From Kappaphycus alvarezii (Eukaryota > Rhodophyta > Florideophyceae > Gigartinales > Solieriaceae): a stretch of DNA of 64,000 bases. Location of the stretch: contig NADL03000665.1 in the NCBI GenBank assembly GCA_002205965.3, forward strand, positions 992,001 to 1,056,000, read 5' to 3'. A program made the translations under genes and the position numbers. The first letter of the stretch is position 1. The number at the start of each line of letters is the position of its first letter. The notes below the pieces were generated by a model. The model did no database searches. It had not been told where the DNA came from and saw only the letters and a list, made by a program, of their open reading frames with translations. This document shows, one piece after another, positions 1 to 11,829 of the stretch.

Positions 1-1770
1 ATTTATAGAAAGGAAAGTGCGAATGTGGGCGGATTGTATAGCACTGGCTTGTAAGTAGCGGCGTCTCGCATGGACTGGTTTTGAAATCAATTCACAGTTG
101 GAATTGAGTAGGATCAAATTGGACACTTACTATAGTTATGGCTAGTACCGAAAAGCATTAGAATACAGTACAATATATATCCTGTATTGTGCAGTACTTT
201 TGTGTACTGCATAATACTGCGCAACAACCGTAGGTATTTTGCCTACCAAAGTTCAGAACATACCACTGGGGCGGTGACAGGCAGACAATATTTTTGCCGA
301 ACAAGCAGAGGAGTGGAGCAGAGTGGAGCTGATTAGGGTTCAAAGTTTATTTGGGGAAAAGCTAGTTGGACAGAAAGCGATAAAAGCGGATGGACTAGCA
401 AAGGGTTGGCCCCACCGTTTGATAGTGCCTGGACAACCTACTGCGTTATGTAAAGCGTTGCTGCTCTGCTGAGCTAACTTTGAGACATAGCCTTGTTTCT
501 TGTAAAGTATTCCAAAAATGGATAGGGACATCGGAGTGGTACAGGCCGCAAGGCGGTGCCAAATATGGTTGGCACGAGACACAACCCTCAAGCCAGTGGA
601 GGGGGGATGAAGAGCGGCATCTACGTATGGGGAAAAATTGGGTGTTTTAATGATTGAAAAATAGGTTAGTCTACGTATGTAAACGGAGAACTCATGTGGT
701 CCTCTGTAATTTCGGGCCACGACAATTCGTGAGTGTAATGCGCAGCAGAGTCTCATATGCCGCACATTAGGGGTTACGAGCACGCTCTCGAATCACCACA
801 AGGTAGGATAGTTTTGTATCTCGCCAGTTGAGGGGGTCAAGACGGCTGGCCTTGATTTCATGACGCACCTCTTGTGTGCCGCATGATGCAACCTGCACAA
901 GAGGTTGTCAAGAAATTGTGATGAGCGCGATAAAGACTGGGTTAGTCTTGTATGCAGCTTTTTACTTCATGGACGAGGGTCGTCAGACATGGGGCAGATT
1001 TATTTGTAACTTGGTTGGATTTGGACGCGAAAACTTAGTGCACATTGCCTCCAGAGGCATGATGTACTGTAGGAATTTTACCATGTGTTTTGGTGAAGGT
1101 GGATTTTAGGTAACGGCTATGAAGAAGATTGTATTTGTTACGAATTGTACGGGTACCATGGAACAGTACGCATGCTTACGAAAATTTTGTGCTATGTTTT
1201 ACGGGGAGCATGTTGGAAACCACGAGAGCGAGATGCGGCAGTAAAGAAGAGTCCCTCGATTTTAGGAGCGAAAAAGTTGCGGTGAAAGCCGCATGTGAGA
1301 GGGCGTATGGTTGGCGGGAAAGCAAGTGGGGAGGTGTCGAGACAGGGGTTGTGCGGTTAAAAGCATTATGTAACATGCTTTTTTTGAAAAACAAGTATTT
1401 TGGGATTATTCTTGTTTAATGACCCGCAATGGCCGTGACCTTTGCGAAGTGGTTGATGTTAACATGAGGTGATTTTCAAACAGAGATTTTCATAGACAGA
1501 ACCGAATTTACAGCTAGAATAATTATTGTGGAGCACACAGTTGAAAAATCTCCTCACTTTTTAATGGAAAAACTCACGTGAGTAAAATGGACAGTAGCTG
1601 GGCTGCTTGGGAAAAGTCAAACCGAATCTAGAACAGATGGAGAGATGAGATGAGATGTGTTTTTTTTAGCTCAGTGGGGCGCTGGGCGAGTGATGGAAAT
1701 CGCGCACATTTTGAAGACTGATGGCCTGTGGCAGGTCGTGCCACTGACTTTACCAATCGTATATTTCAGT
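1..1770. other. No recognisable gene; GC-richer flank
   Basis: Several frames of 60-147 codons exist on both strands here (for example 340-783 on - and 876-1419 on +), but none shows a family motif or convincing composition, and they overlap each other in opposite directions. At 639-665 lies a short motif (GGGTGTTTTAATGATTGAAA) that recurs in close variants at 47621-47645 and 63039-63066, next to other repeat tails. I read the stretch as intergenic DNA with repeat debris. Confidence 0.5.
163..235. repeat. GTAC/TACTG palindrome-rich cluster
   Basis: A short run rich in overlapping CAGTAC, GTACTG and ACAGTA words. It is the smallest of the clusters of this type in the window; the others are at about 2053-2212, 6216-6295, 53440-53645, 55725-55790 and 56778-56960. 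Confidence 0.55.
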
Positions 1771-1960
1771 GTACGGCACGCTGCCGCGGCCGTCATGTCT
1801 AGCGCGGCATACCTGCTCGCTGGCATTGAGCCGGCCCTGTAGTAGAGAATGTTATTTAGCATTACCCAGCAATGACGATTTATCCGGCTCAACGCACCAG
1901 CGGCGTGGATACAACCGACCACATCTTCCATACATTAAAATAACCCCAAAATTTCCCCTG
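1771..1960 (+). repeat. Composite repeat tail, copy 1 (LINE family 2 3' end)
   Basis: The segment starts with CGGCACGCTGCCGCGGCCGT and runs through GGCATTGAGCCGGC (about 1771-1841). After a linker comes ACCGACCACATCTTCCA...AACCCC (about 1912-1960). The same two blocks in the same order occur at 48432-48592 and, on the other strand, at 63366-63522. At 48.4 kb they directly follow the C-terminal coding part of a non-LTR element, so this copy is probably a severely 5'-truncated 3' end of that family. Confidence 0.6.
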
Positions 1961-2052
1961 CAGCTGAGCCCCGCGAAATCGCAGTTCCTTACCTTGAATT
2001 CATTCATTTTACCAACTGATACAGAAAAGTCTGGTAATAAATTTTCTGTGTC

Positions 2053-2212
2053 ACTACAGTGTGCTGTACGGTGCTGTATGGCACAATACAATACTGTACA
2101 GTACCATGACCACTACTGTACTGTACTGTACGGCACAGTACATATTGCACTGGGCATTCTACAATTTGGTGGGCGCAGAGAGCACGGTACTGTACAGTTA
2201 AGTACTATTGTA
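2053..2212. repeat. GTAC-palindrome cluster
   Basis: About 160 bp dense in GTAC, ACTGTA and CTGTACTGTACGG words, many of them self-complementary, so each strand can fold in many alternative hairpins. The repeat units are irregular rather than a clean microsatellite. Confidence 0.7.
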
Positions 2213-2219
2213 TATTTGA

Positions 2220-3592
2220 ATCTACAGACGAGTGGCAACAAATGGCTCGCATTCTGAAAGTCGCTGAGTGTTTTCTTCTTGAATTAGTGCTGTAGATCAC
2301 TAGCTCGGCAATCAAGGGTGCCATTCATGCAATAAAATATGACACAATTTCTAGTTTAGGGTCCGCTACTTGCTTCGCACACACCCCAGAACTTTCGTAC
2401 ACAATACCGTAGGTAGATAAACTCCTTGTGTGGGACGACCAAGGCTTCGGATAATCCAATTGAATGATTGGATTGCTGACACCCTCCAATTAGGTTGTTT
2501 CTACCCTTAAAACACTGGGTACATGTTGATCCTGAATCAAGAAAGTAGGGAGCTTGGTGTTTCCCAACGTTACGCATTGCTTGAAGATCTACAGTACCCT
2601 AAAGGCAGGCACCAGGAAGTAAAGCAACATCAAGTTCGCTGTTCGCTCTTTCTTGCGTATCGACTAAGTACGTGAAGGAAGAAGCTCGAGTACAAGCTCG
2701 TTCCAAAATTCGACCAATGGGATTACGAAAAACGAAAATAGAAGACGGCACTGGGGCTCCAGAACGTGAGGGGCTTGGCAGCTCAGTCCTTGTTGATGGT
2801 AACAAGCTTCCAGCGCAATTAGATTTCCTTGAATGGCACGTTGTTACCCTTCCAGAAAAGTAAAATAGTTGTGTAGTACAGTTCCAGTAAAAAAATTATA
2901 TCTTTTTAAGTAAGCCAATTAGAAATCGACTTTAATGTTCAGCAAACAAGATTTTGGCTGAGTGTTAGTCTTATCCCGAATAAAAAATGCTGTTCATTTA
3001 ATTTCAAACATGGAGTAATCATACATTACATATGTGTATGATACATGAGAGGCACTGCATAGATTTTTTTGAAATTCAAATAGACCGTTCGTCAACCAAC
3101 TGTCAAAGTTTGTAAATCTGCACATGGAAACGAAATATGATAATCAACTAAAAGTACAGTGCTGTACTTTGAGCTGTTCAATTATCATAACGTACCTCTC
3201 CCTTCCATCAAATTATTGTTCAACAGCAAAACAATACTTCCCTATTTTCCCTTTTTCCTTTTTCTTACAAAATTTAAACTATCTGCGATTGTACAGTAGG
3301 CTTCCCGACACCACCTACCTGCACCCCAACTATCAAAAACCCCGTTTTCTAATTACCGCTGTTCTTTAATTTTTCAAACCACCGACCTTTACTCACCCTT
3401 TCGTAACGCCCACCCACCTGCTGCCACCAAAACAACAATATATTCATCCCACCTTGCTTTCTTCGATTCTCCGAAAGGTTGCTACCTCTATTGTCCACCC
3501 AAGGCTACTACAAAACATAGCTCAAACCGCGCCCCACGACATTACGTCCTATCGCCCTTCCACGACACAAAGCCAACTCAAAGCATTCACCA
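2220..3592. other. Intergenic, upstream of the first host gene
   Basis: A frame at 2672-2863 (+, 63 codons) and antisense frames at 2356-2805 show no known motif. From about 3180 the sequence becomes pyrimidine-rich on +, with runs of T and C, and continues so to the start codon at 3593. This is the kind of leader expected upstream of a gene, but no TATA box or other element is clear. Confidence 0.4.
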
Positions 3593-4566
3593 ATGTCCAC
3601 GTCTTCTCACTCACCGTCCGACCGCCGTCGTCAATGGCTAATTTCCCGCGGCCTCCTGTCCCCGTCGGGTCCCTCTCGTCGACTTCACGGCCTGTTGCCC
3701 TCGGCCCGTCGCAGTCGCTCTGCCGAGGTCGACGTGCGTCTGGAATCCCGCACCACTCCCGTTCTCATCGCCCGCACGTCCGCCGATCGCCCCTCGGCCC
3801 CCCGTGCCGTCTCTATGCCCTCTGGCGACAACCTTCCTTTGCCTTCATCTCAAGATTCCCTCTATCGTACAGCAAGTTCTCGCGCTGCAGAGTACCGTGA
3901 TCGTCCTAGCTCGCCGCCGAGAAGACGCTTTCGTATGAGGAGAGGGAGGAAGCAGCGAGGAAGAGAAGATTATTTCGGTGGGGGCAAGTCGAGGTCCAGG
4001 ATTACAGTAGTCGATCGTCAGTTGCCGAGGTCCGTGGTCGGAGGATTGTCTGTGGGTTTTGATGGTACTGAATGGGATGAGTATCGTGGAAAGATTGATC
4101 GTCTTGCTCAGGATGAAAGCTTTATGAACTACTTGACCGAGCCTGTCGAACGAAGGAATGAGAATGACAGTGAAACCGGTCGTATGGCTGTTAACAAGTT
4201 GTATCCCTAGCTTTCATTCGCCTGTTGGAGGCACATGCGCGTTATGCGAATGAGCGCAATGAAGTCGTCAGCCCGGAGGATGAGTTGCACCGTTATGATG
4301 ATTTGGATGGCGAAGACGAAGATCGCATTGTTCGAACTGCATCTAGTGGCATGTACGATATGGGCAGGTTCCGCACAGTGGGGTCGGTTGTAAGTACCGG
4401 ACGGGGAGGTGCGACTGACGCACACGGTGGACGACGATCGGCGGATGTGGTCCGTTTGATCGAGGATCGCAAAGACCGAGAAACTGAGGAACGCAGAATG
4501 CAGTACACTACGTATCGTTCGAGGATGAGCCGCGAAGGTCGCGTTGCTTCGGTCCCTGTCTGCTGA
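3593..4566 (+). CDS. Host-like gene, Arg/Ser-rich protein of unknown function, with one frame change
   Basis: I do not recognise the family. The start ATG at 3593 follows a pyrimidine-rich leader. The first frame runs to a stop at 4208-4210 and encodes about 205 residues: a Ser/Pro/Arg-rich N-terminal half, then a strongly basic patch (RRRFRMRRGRKQRGRED, about residues 118-134) and a more ordered part around FDGTEWDEYRGKIDRLAQDE. A second frame, open from 4201 to 4563 (stop 4564-4566), continues in the same style with acidic and basic residues (RLLEAHARYANERNEVVSPE). The two fit end to end if the frame changes near 4199, giving about 323 residues. No GT-AG intron of credible size fits, so the cause is a real frameshift, a sequence error or a separate second gene. 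The basic patch could serve nuclear localisation or nucleic-acid binding; that is inference. GC content and codon use look host-like and differ from the AT-rich transposon belt. Confidence 0.5.
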
Positions 4567-6160
4567 GTATCGAAGAACGGTGAGTGGATACGCAGAAGGG
4601 GAGGATGGATTACACTAGCGCCATGTATCGTTAGCTTGTGTGTTTGTTTGCCAATATTTGTGCCTTGATTTTTCCTTTGTGGTTTGTACATACCTCGTGA
4701 TGTTTTTCCCTGAGAAGTAAAGCCAGGGGCTCAACCTTGTGGCTCAATTTGATAACCAGTATTTAGACTGCTGCACTCCATTCTTGCTGCATGTGGAACG
4801 CTCCAGACATGATATTCACACTTGGCCATCATGGCTTCCCACCTCCCGCGAGGGGTCTCAGCGGTGCGTTTGTATTCGTTGAACGGGGTGGGATGGGCGA
4901 AGGATCGCACGATCGCTCCGGAGGCGTAATCCCTTTGCCATTGCTTTGCACTGTTGAAATAGCGCAACATGCAGGTAGCGACGCGAGCTATGTGAAGATT
5001 TGGCCACCATATATATCTTCCCACGTATAACCTAAGTTGGCGACAAGTACTGATGACGAATGGTGTGTAATCACAGGCTGTGCTTAGTTGATGAGAACGT
5101 GAAGTTTCCGCATAACCCAGGAGGATAGGCAAACGTAGTCAGTTAGGAGAGACCGGTCGGACAGACTAACCCAGTCGGGATCTCTGTCTGCACTGGGTCA
5201 TGTCGATGTGTCGTAGGGTCCGTATGTATAGCGGATGGGCATCTTGTGTCGCTAGCTTGCGAAGAGGTCGAGGGTGGAGACGGATGAGCTTTGAGAGGGA
5301 GAGGCACAGAACTTGTGCTTTCACTGCGGACATGAGTAAAAGCGAGGTATACGCTTGTTGTACCCATCCGCCCGCCTCAATGTTAAGCGTGCCAAGGTCG
5401 GAAGAGAGATGTGTGTAATCGACGACGTACAAGGTGATTATCCGGGCTTCGCATCGGCTGCGATCGGGTATCGAGCGCTGACACAACCCAATGTGAGGCG
5501 AGCTGATCGGGCAAACCAGAACCCACCCCTGCCCACCGGTGGCCACTTGCGATTCCGGCAGTCGCAAACCCAATTCACCTAACATAAGAGACTGTTTGCA
5601 AACTACGGACGTGGTAACATGGTCTCGTGGCTTGTAGTGTATGGCGGAGGGGAGAACCTATCTGGAGGATACTTGTCTGATGCTGGTGGTCGGACGTCTG
5701 TCACGCAGGGATGAATCGAAATGTCTACGGAGAAAGAGACATGTCGGGATTAACCTACGTTGTTTGTTCGCCGCGGGGGCAATCGACATCGCACATGCAC
5801 GGAAAGGCAAGGTGATGCACAACTGTGGGGTGCCCCGTCGCGTTAGCCAAATTTTTCTATCAGAGTCGACCGGCGAGGTGCCGCTGCGGGAGGCGTGCGG
5901 CTTAAATGTGTAATCTCGGTCACAAATTTCCTGTAGTGTCTGGACTCACTGTGCACTGTGTAAGCTAAAAGTTATGAAAAGAAACGCCAAATATTCCAGT
6001 TTTCGCTCAAAAGTTCTGTACAGCACACAGAGATCGCGAAGAAAGAAACTTTATTTATTTTAACCGACCAAGCAGTGCCACTTGGCCAAATCATTGAACT
6101 TCAATTTAACAGTAATGGCAAATTTTCTTACAGTACACCTATGGAAAGGTCCCGGGCAGT
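4567..6160. other. GC-richer stretch without a recognised gene
   Basis: Frames of 70-139 codons exist on both strands (4731-5132 on -, 5166-5585 on -, 5641-5913 on +), but they overlap antisense frames of similar length and show no family motif. The part just after 4566 is likely the 3' untranslated region of the upstream gene. I cannot support a second gene here. Confidence 0.35.
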
Positions 6161-6165
6161 GCTGT

Positions 6166-6207
6166 AAAAGGCACGCCGCAACGGCCGTAATGTCCAAGCA
6201 TGCCTGA
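6166..6207 (+). repeat. Short copy of the LINE family 2 tail block
   Basis: The segment GGCACGCCGCAACGGCCGTA followed by ATGTCCAAGCATGCCTG matches the first block of the composite tail at 1771 and 48432 with several differences. The second block is absent, and a GTAC cluster follows directly. Confidence 0.45.
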
Positions 6208-6215
6208 TTGTTAGT

Positions 6216-6295
6216 AAATACTGTACTGCACTGTACAGTACACTGTACTGTGGAATCCATAGCACCGGAGGCCGCAGCCAGTACTGTACAGTATT
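6216..6295. repeat. GTAC-palindrome cluster
   Basis: Contains CTGTACTGCACTGTACAGTA and, after a short gap, GTACTGTACAGTA. Same type as the cluster at 2053-2212. Confidence 0.65.
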
Positions 6296-6605
6296 TTCTG
6301 CTAAAATTTCGAACGAATTTTGACCTATTTACAGTAGGGACAAAATTTTATTCGAATTTCAGGATCAGACTGAGTCCGGCGTCGAGCACTCTACGAGTCC
6401 TCGACGCCGCGCTGCGCTAAGGCGTTCGTACATACTGTGGCAGGCTGTAGCAGCCCGGGTTGGAACGTGGCGGCTAAGAGACAAGCAAGGAGTAAACCAT
6501 CGTTTTGCTCAGTTAGTTTTCGTGGGCCTATGCCTGAAGTTAGGTGACACTGATGGCTGATCTTGAGCTGGACGTAGGAGCAGGTCTCGGAGTAGGTATC
6601 TCTAC

Positions 6606-6830
6606 TGTTAGTTATGTCAGTTGTGCCTGTGCATCTCCCGACCTGGGAAGATATTGTACGATATCTCCCCAGGCCACATAGAGTTAAGGACTAGGAACTG
6701 TACACGCGCCGCAAGGAACACTGAATTACGTATAGGCGAGCACAGAGCAGAAAAAAGAGGGAAACAAGAGGAAAAAAAAGAAAAAGGAAGGTTCCGCTTG
6801 GCGTCTGGACAGGAAAAGTTAAACCCGTCA
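6606..6830 (+). repeat. 5' LTR of Gypsy-1
   Basis: Shares an ordered series of blocks with 11579-11770: a short hairpin around CCTGG...ATATC...CCAGG, then CATAGAGTTAAGGACTAGG, a purine-rich run, and TTCCGCTTGGCGTCTGG. The outer edges are uncertain by some tens of bases. Confidence 0.7.
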
Positions 6831-9800
6831 AACTCATTACTTAGTACTGCATCTAACATTCGGCAAAATGACGTATTCTAGCCCCTCCGCCACCTCTGGC
6901 TTTGTATAACCCATCCTGCGATTTTCCCCACTTCCTTTGTTGCGTTCCGGAACATATTTGTGCGCGGAAAGACCGAAAACGAGAAAGCCCTTCAGGCTCT
7001 TTGCAATTTGGAGCCAAATCGTTCAAATTCTACCGCGAGTCGTTTGCGAAAGGAGAGTTCCTCACTAGAAACGCAGAGAAGTACGAGATCGTTAAGATGC
7101 AGCTCATCGACGAGTTGGCGAAGAAGGCAACATCGGATGTGGAAGTTCACGAAGCTGTGACCACAGAAAAGGACGTTGAAGACACAGGAATATCTCTGGT
7201 GCGAATTAATGCTCTCTGCAAAAAGGTATGTCTCAACCATACGCCTACATGAGATTTTCTTCCAAATCAGTGGTGGGACACCCGAGATTGGCTCGGTTCG
7301 TCAAGAATTGGGCCTGGTCGGACTTGAAAGGACTTATGAAGGCAATTGAAGAATAGCGGTTAGGTAAAAAAGGCATTTTGGACTGCAAGGAGGCTACTTA
7401 AGCGCCTTTGATTGTCTTAAGATGGATTCTGCAGGGATCTGACGTGCCGAGCCGCAGCAGCTAGAATACAAATTTGACCGGCCGAGCGGACAGTTTGAGG
7501 AGCTTCTCTCTTCGTGAAGAAGCAGTTTGAGATGGGAGGACCTGTCGCTAAGATTGATGGCGACTTTAGTTGCAATTTCTGGTATCAAATATGGAACCGT
7601 GCTACAAAGTGGCCTCAGAAAATCACAGGCGCACTCTATGCTCCTCTTGTGAAAAGAGATACCACTCAGCGGAAAACTTAGGGAAAAAAGAACATTAGAG
7701 AGGAATATGTTGTGTCGGAATCACACAGGCAGGTTAAAAGTTCAGAGAACGACTTTGGATGAATGGGAACAACGACCGTGAGCCCGTTGACGTCGTCGAG
7801 TAGTCTCCAAAGGGCGATTTGGTGGTCACATCAAAGAAGAACGCTGACGGCCAAGCACGTAAAGAGCAGCGCAGAGACAATTTCATCGACATCGAGGGGT
7901 TATTGAGTAGGATCCCTCTCGTTGGCCCATCGATGGTCGTTTCGGAGTCAAGTTGGAAGAAAAAGAGTATATGGAAGACAAAGAGGACATTTGGGGCCCT
8001 CTAGGACCACTTTGGTAAGTACAATGTGGTCTGGAGCTGCCTTTGGTCTCTTCGGGAATGAATGTTCGGCAGCTTCTATCAGGAAACGCTGTTGAGGGGA
8101 GAAATCACTTAAAGCTTCTGGTCTCCTAGACTTTCCCAGTGATTCAGGCCTTCATGGAAAGTCACGTTGAGGGCCCTCATCTGTTGGGAGTCGTGGTCGT
8201 AAAGTCTTATGGGACGGAGACTCAGCTTTATCGGAAACGAACACAGTAACAAACCTTATGTATTGGTACTTCTGCGAGAAGCTGGCACTTGTTCCGACGG
8301 CTCCTGATCTTCATATCAGGGTCATGGATGGAACTGTTGCCCAAGTATTTGGTTTTTTGCAGGAGTTTCCAGTCTCTTTCGGTTCTCTGGTGGTGCTCTT
8401 CGACTTCTTGGTGGTACGAACGAGCAGTTCGACGCGATTATCGACAGACCCCCCATGGAGTCCATGCAGACTAAATCTGGATTATGGCTGCCAGCAAGTC
8501 GCTTTGACGGTACGGAAGAAAGAGTTTTTCCTACCCCTTCTGAGCGAGCCATCAGTGGTCGATGGGCCTCGGACCGACGGCGAGGACTTTACCTTGCTCG
8601 CTCCCCGGAGAAGTCTGGGAGCGATCAATTCGCACCTTCATCATCCTCATTGTCAGGTGGTAGTGACAGTAGGTCAGATAAAGAGCATTAATTTGTGCTG
8701 GAAAACTAAAATAAGGAACCTTATTAGCCCAACCTGGAAGAACTAACGTCGGATGGCGAAATCATCGGGGAAGACGAGGAGGCGGATCATGCAGCTTTTC
8801 TCGTCTTGAAGTTGAAACATCTCGAGGAGGATAATCAGAAGAATCTATTGAATTCTCTCAAGGATAGGGATTTGAAAGCGTGATAGCGTGGGGTATACGT
8901 GATCTGGAACCGGCTCATGTGCCAGTGGTGCATTCTTTCGAGTTGAAGCAAGAGACTCTGTTACATTCGAAAGTCCGCCGAACGCCGCCGAAGCACAACG
9001 AAGAGGTGAAGAAAGAGGTACAAGAGCTATTGGAAGCCGGAACTATTACGCCGTCAAGGTCTGCGTGATCCTTTTTGGTAGTGACCGCCAGGAAGAAAGA
9101 TGGAATGCCCCGGTTCTCAGCCGATTATTGTCAGTTGAACAGAGTGAGGGAGCCGTACCGTTAGACTCTTCTGAAAATTGAAGAGCTGTTCGACGAGCTC
9201 TCAGGTGACAAATTTTTCAGGACACTGGAACTTTAAGCTGGTTACTGGCAGATGAGGATGGCCAGGAATTGTAAAGAGAGGACTACTTCGTGTTTTGTTA
9301 TGGTACGTATAAATTAGAGGTGATACCACTCGGGTTAATGAACGCAACGGCTACTCTCCAGCGTATGATGGACGAAGTTCTCCGCAGACTACCGTTTGCG
9401 ATAGTATAAGTGGACCTTGAACTGATTTTCTCGAAGACTCTGGAAGAACATATAGAACACTGTAGGCAGGTTTTCGAATGGACACAAGAGGCAAGACGGA
9501 AGCTAAATGTGACTGAATTTATCTTCGTGCAGTCCGAAGTCAAGTTAATTGGTCATGTGATCAACTGAACTAGCGTTAAAGTCGATACCGAAAAGTTGAG
9601 GGAAATTTTAGAACCTCATATGCCGTCGAATATGACGGATATGGGAGTTTTGTCGGGTTGGAGGGTTACCACTGGCTCATTATCCGTAACTTTGTAGATA
9701 GAGCAGAATTACTATACGCTGCAACCTCCGTTAAGAAGGCCTTCGGGTAGATCCCGGAGATGCAAGAAGCTTTCGAGTACTTGGAGAAAATGACGACGCC

Positions 9801-10449
9801 TTCAGTACTTGCGTTTCCGCATTTCGAGTCCCCTTTCGTGGTGTTAATTGATGATTACTCTGGTGCCCTAGGAGCAGTTTTATCGCAGAAGAAAGAGAAT
9901 GGAAAAGTGCCCCCGGTACAGTTCGCATCTCGGACGATGACGGAGCAGGAGCACCGCTACGATACGAGCGAACAAGAAGTACTCGCTGTAGTGTTCGCTC
10001 TAACGAAGTCCCGCGTTTGTCTTTCGTCTGACAACCGTTCGCGATATATATATATGGACTATTAAGCCCTGTAAAGGGCATTTAAGAAAAAAAGCATTCA
10101 CAGGCGGCTCACTACAAAGATGGAACAGATGGCCGAGTACGATTTCGAGGTAAGATATTGGCTTGGGGTAACTAATGCTGCTGTTGTTTATCTTTCGAAC
10201 AATCGTAAGGTGCCCAAAAGCATAGCTAGGACGAGGAAAGGAATCTCAAAGTAGATCGGTGGCCACTGAGTGCTGGGCCGGTCCCAAACGCGAAGGGTTG
10301 GAGCCGCAACTACTGGATGTGGCAACTTTTTTTGCAGGAGAAATGGTCCTATAAAAGGACCCGAAGAAGAAGACAGCGATAAGAAGGAACGATCATCAAA
10401 CAAGGTTTCGTAAGAAGATTAAAAGGAGCTCCAAGGGTTCGACGCGCCA

Positions 10450-11578
10450 ACGAGGAACCACATTCAAGGCTTGTTATTCTAAATGGAGGCAAGAAAATTC
10501 ACTTAATTCAAGTACAAGCATAGAAAATAAGAGGACGATGAATACGGTTACAAGGGGTCGGAAGAGTGTAAGGGGCGTGAAAGAATGAATTGGAATAGGA
10601 AAGAGGTAAAGAGGACGATAAATGATCAGAAAAGGCCTGGCCGGGCCTGGACCGGAAGGTGGGCGAGTCAGTCGGCGCCACGAGAATTCGACTGACTCTC
10701 GTTCCAATCCCTCCCCTCTCTGCTCCTTTTGGTCCTTGTTCCATCCTTTCTGTTACGGAGAGAGGAAGTCGTGGATGAGAGAGAACATGGAGGGAGGCAC
10801 TTACGGGTGGCTGATTTGGTGAAGTTTGTGGGCTCCGGAAAATAAAGAGCAGTTGTGGAGCGTATTGAGTGTCGGGGTAACCAATGAAGAAAAGAGAGAA
10901 ATATGAGGCATCTTTTCTGGCCCGGGAAGCAGAGCCTGTGAGAAGGCGGAGGAATTTGCCCATTTGGAGGATGCGGGTGAGATTCGGTGTTAGCGAGGAG
11001 TGGAGAGACTGTGTTTGCTCCAGACTGAAATTAAAACAGCAGGCCAGAGCGAGCGCGGAAGGGGCCTTGTCGTGGCTATCTTGAGAGTTAAGTGCGATAC
11101 GTGAGAGGAAAGTGATTGGAGCGTGCCACAGACTGATATTAGCGACGGGGAAGTGTGTGTTGAACAGAAGGTATTCGAGTACCTGGTAAGCCTGTAGAGT
11201 TAGAAGGGATATGTTATAGAGAGCGTAGACGGTTATGATGAGTATTTGGAATGCGAGCGGAGGTGCGAGGGATTGAGGAGAAAAATCGGCGGGGTACAGC
11301 TAGATACGGTGGTTGCAGGATATCTATAAGAACGAAGTTGCAACTGCATGCCAAGGGAAGACCGCCCCGAGTATACCGGCTGTTCTACAGCACATTAGAA
11401 CGTCTCAAGAGGCTGTAGGGAAGATTTAGGGCGTGTTACTGAGGTTGAATGGCTGAAGAAGTTGGTGGTAGTTTGGGGCATGGTTTGACGGTGCTAGGGG
11501 GTACTACAGCCAGGTGGGGTGTACTTGCCTGATTTTATGCGTCTGGAGCGCACTTTGAATCCGGCGAAATTTTAGTCA
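10450..11578 (+). other. Unassigned internal part of Gypsy-1
   Basis: Between the RNase H region and the 3' LTR the sequence is purine-rich. The frames present (for example 10508-10963 on - and 10884-11084 on +) show no motif I can name. By position it should be the 3' part of the element. Confidence 0.35.
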
Positions 11579-11770
11579 TGTTATTTGCGCCCTTGAACCT
11601 CCGAACCTGGATAGATATCGTACAGTATCTCTCCAGGTCATATAGGGTTAAAGACTAGGTACTGCACACCTACCCCATCGCACAGTACAGTATATATATA
11701 CGATCAGAGAGGAGAAAAAAGAGGAGAAAGATTCCGTTTGGCCTCTGGCCAGGAAAAATACAGAACGTGA
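11579..11770 (+). repeat. 3' LTR of Gypsy-1
   Basis: Counterpart of the 6606-6830 segment: CATATAGGGTTAAAGACTAGG, a GAGAGGAGAAAAAAGAGG-type purine run and TTCCGTTTGGCCTCTGG occur in the same order. This copy also carries a short GTAC-containing stretch (CACAGTACAGTATATATATA). Confidence 0.7.
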
Positions 11771-11829
11771 CAAGAATTACAACTACTGATATCAGCTATC
11801 TCACGGAATACCCTGGGCCACAGCCACTC

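Larger units (their letters stand above)
6606..11800 (+). mobile_element. Ty3/Gypsy LTR retrotransposon fossil (Gypsy-1)
   Basis: A decayed Ty3/Gypsy element on +, bracketed by two related LTR segments (about 6606-6830 and 11579-11770). Parts recognised in order are: a possible gag region (about 6.9-7.6 kb, weak); a retropepsin-like region (about 8.26-8.55 kb, with CEKLALVPTAPDLHIRVMDG); reverse transcriptase (about 8.88-9.65 kb, with PPKHNEEVKKEVQELLEAG and TARKKDG); and RNase H (about 9.76-10.2 kb, with DYSGALGAVLSQKK and TSEQEVLAVVFAL). I could not recognise an integrase between 10.4 kb and the 3' LTR. The element is clearly broken, with many disruptions. The LTRs differ by roughly a quarter by eye, so it is old. 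Confidence 0.85.

Noticed and set aside
3454-3900. Plus-strand frame of 148 codons overlapping the first host gene
   Set aside because: Overlaps the longer frame starting at 3593, which has the more coherent downstream continuation; the early part is a pyrimidine-rich leader.
4201-4210. GTATCCCTAG as a mini-intron in the first host gene
   Set aside because: Ten bases is far too short for splicing, and its removal does not bring the two frames together.
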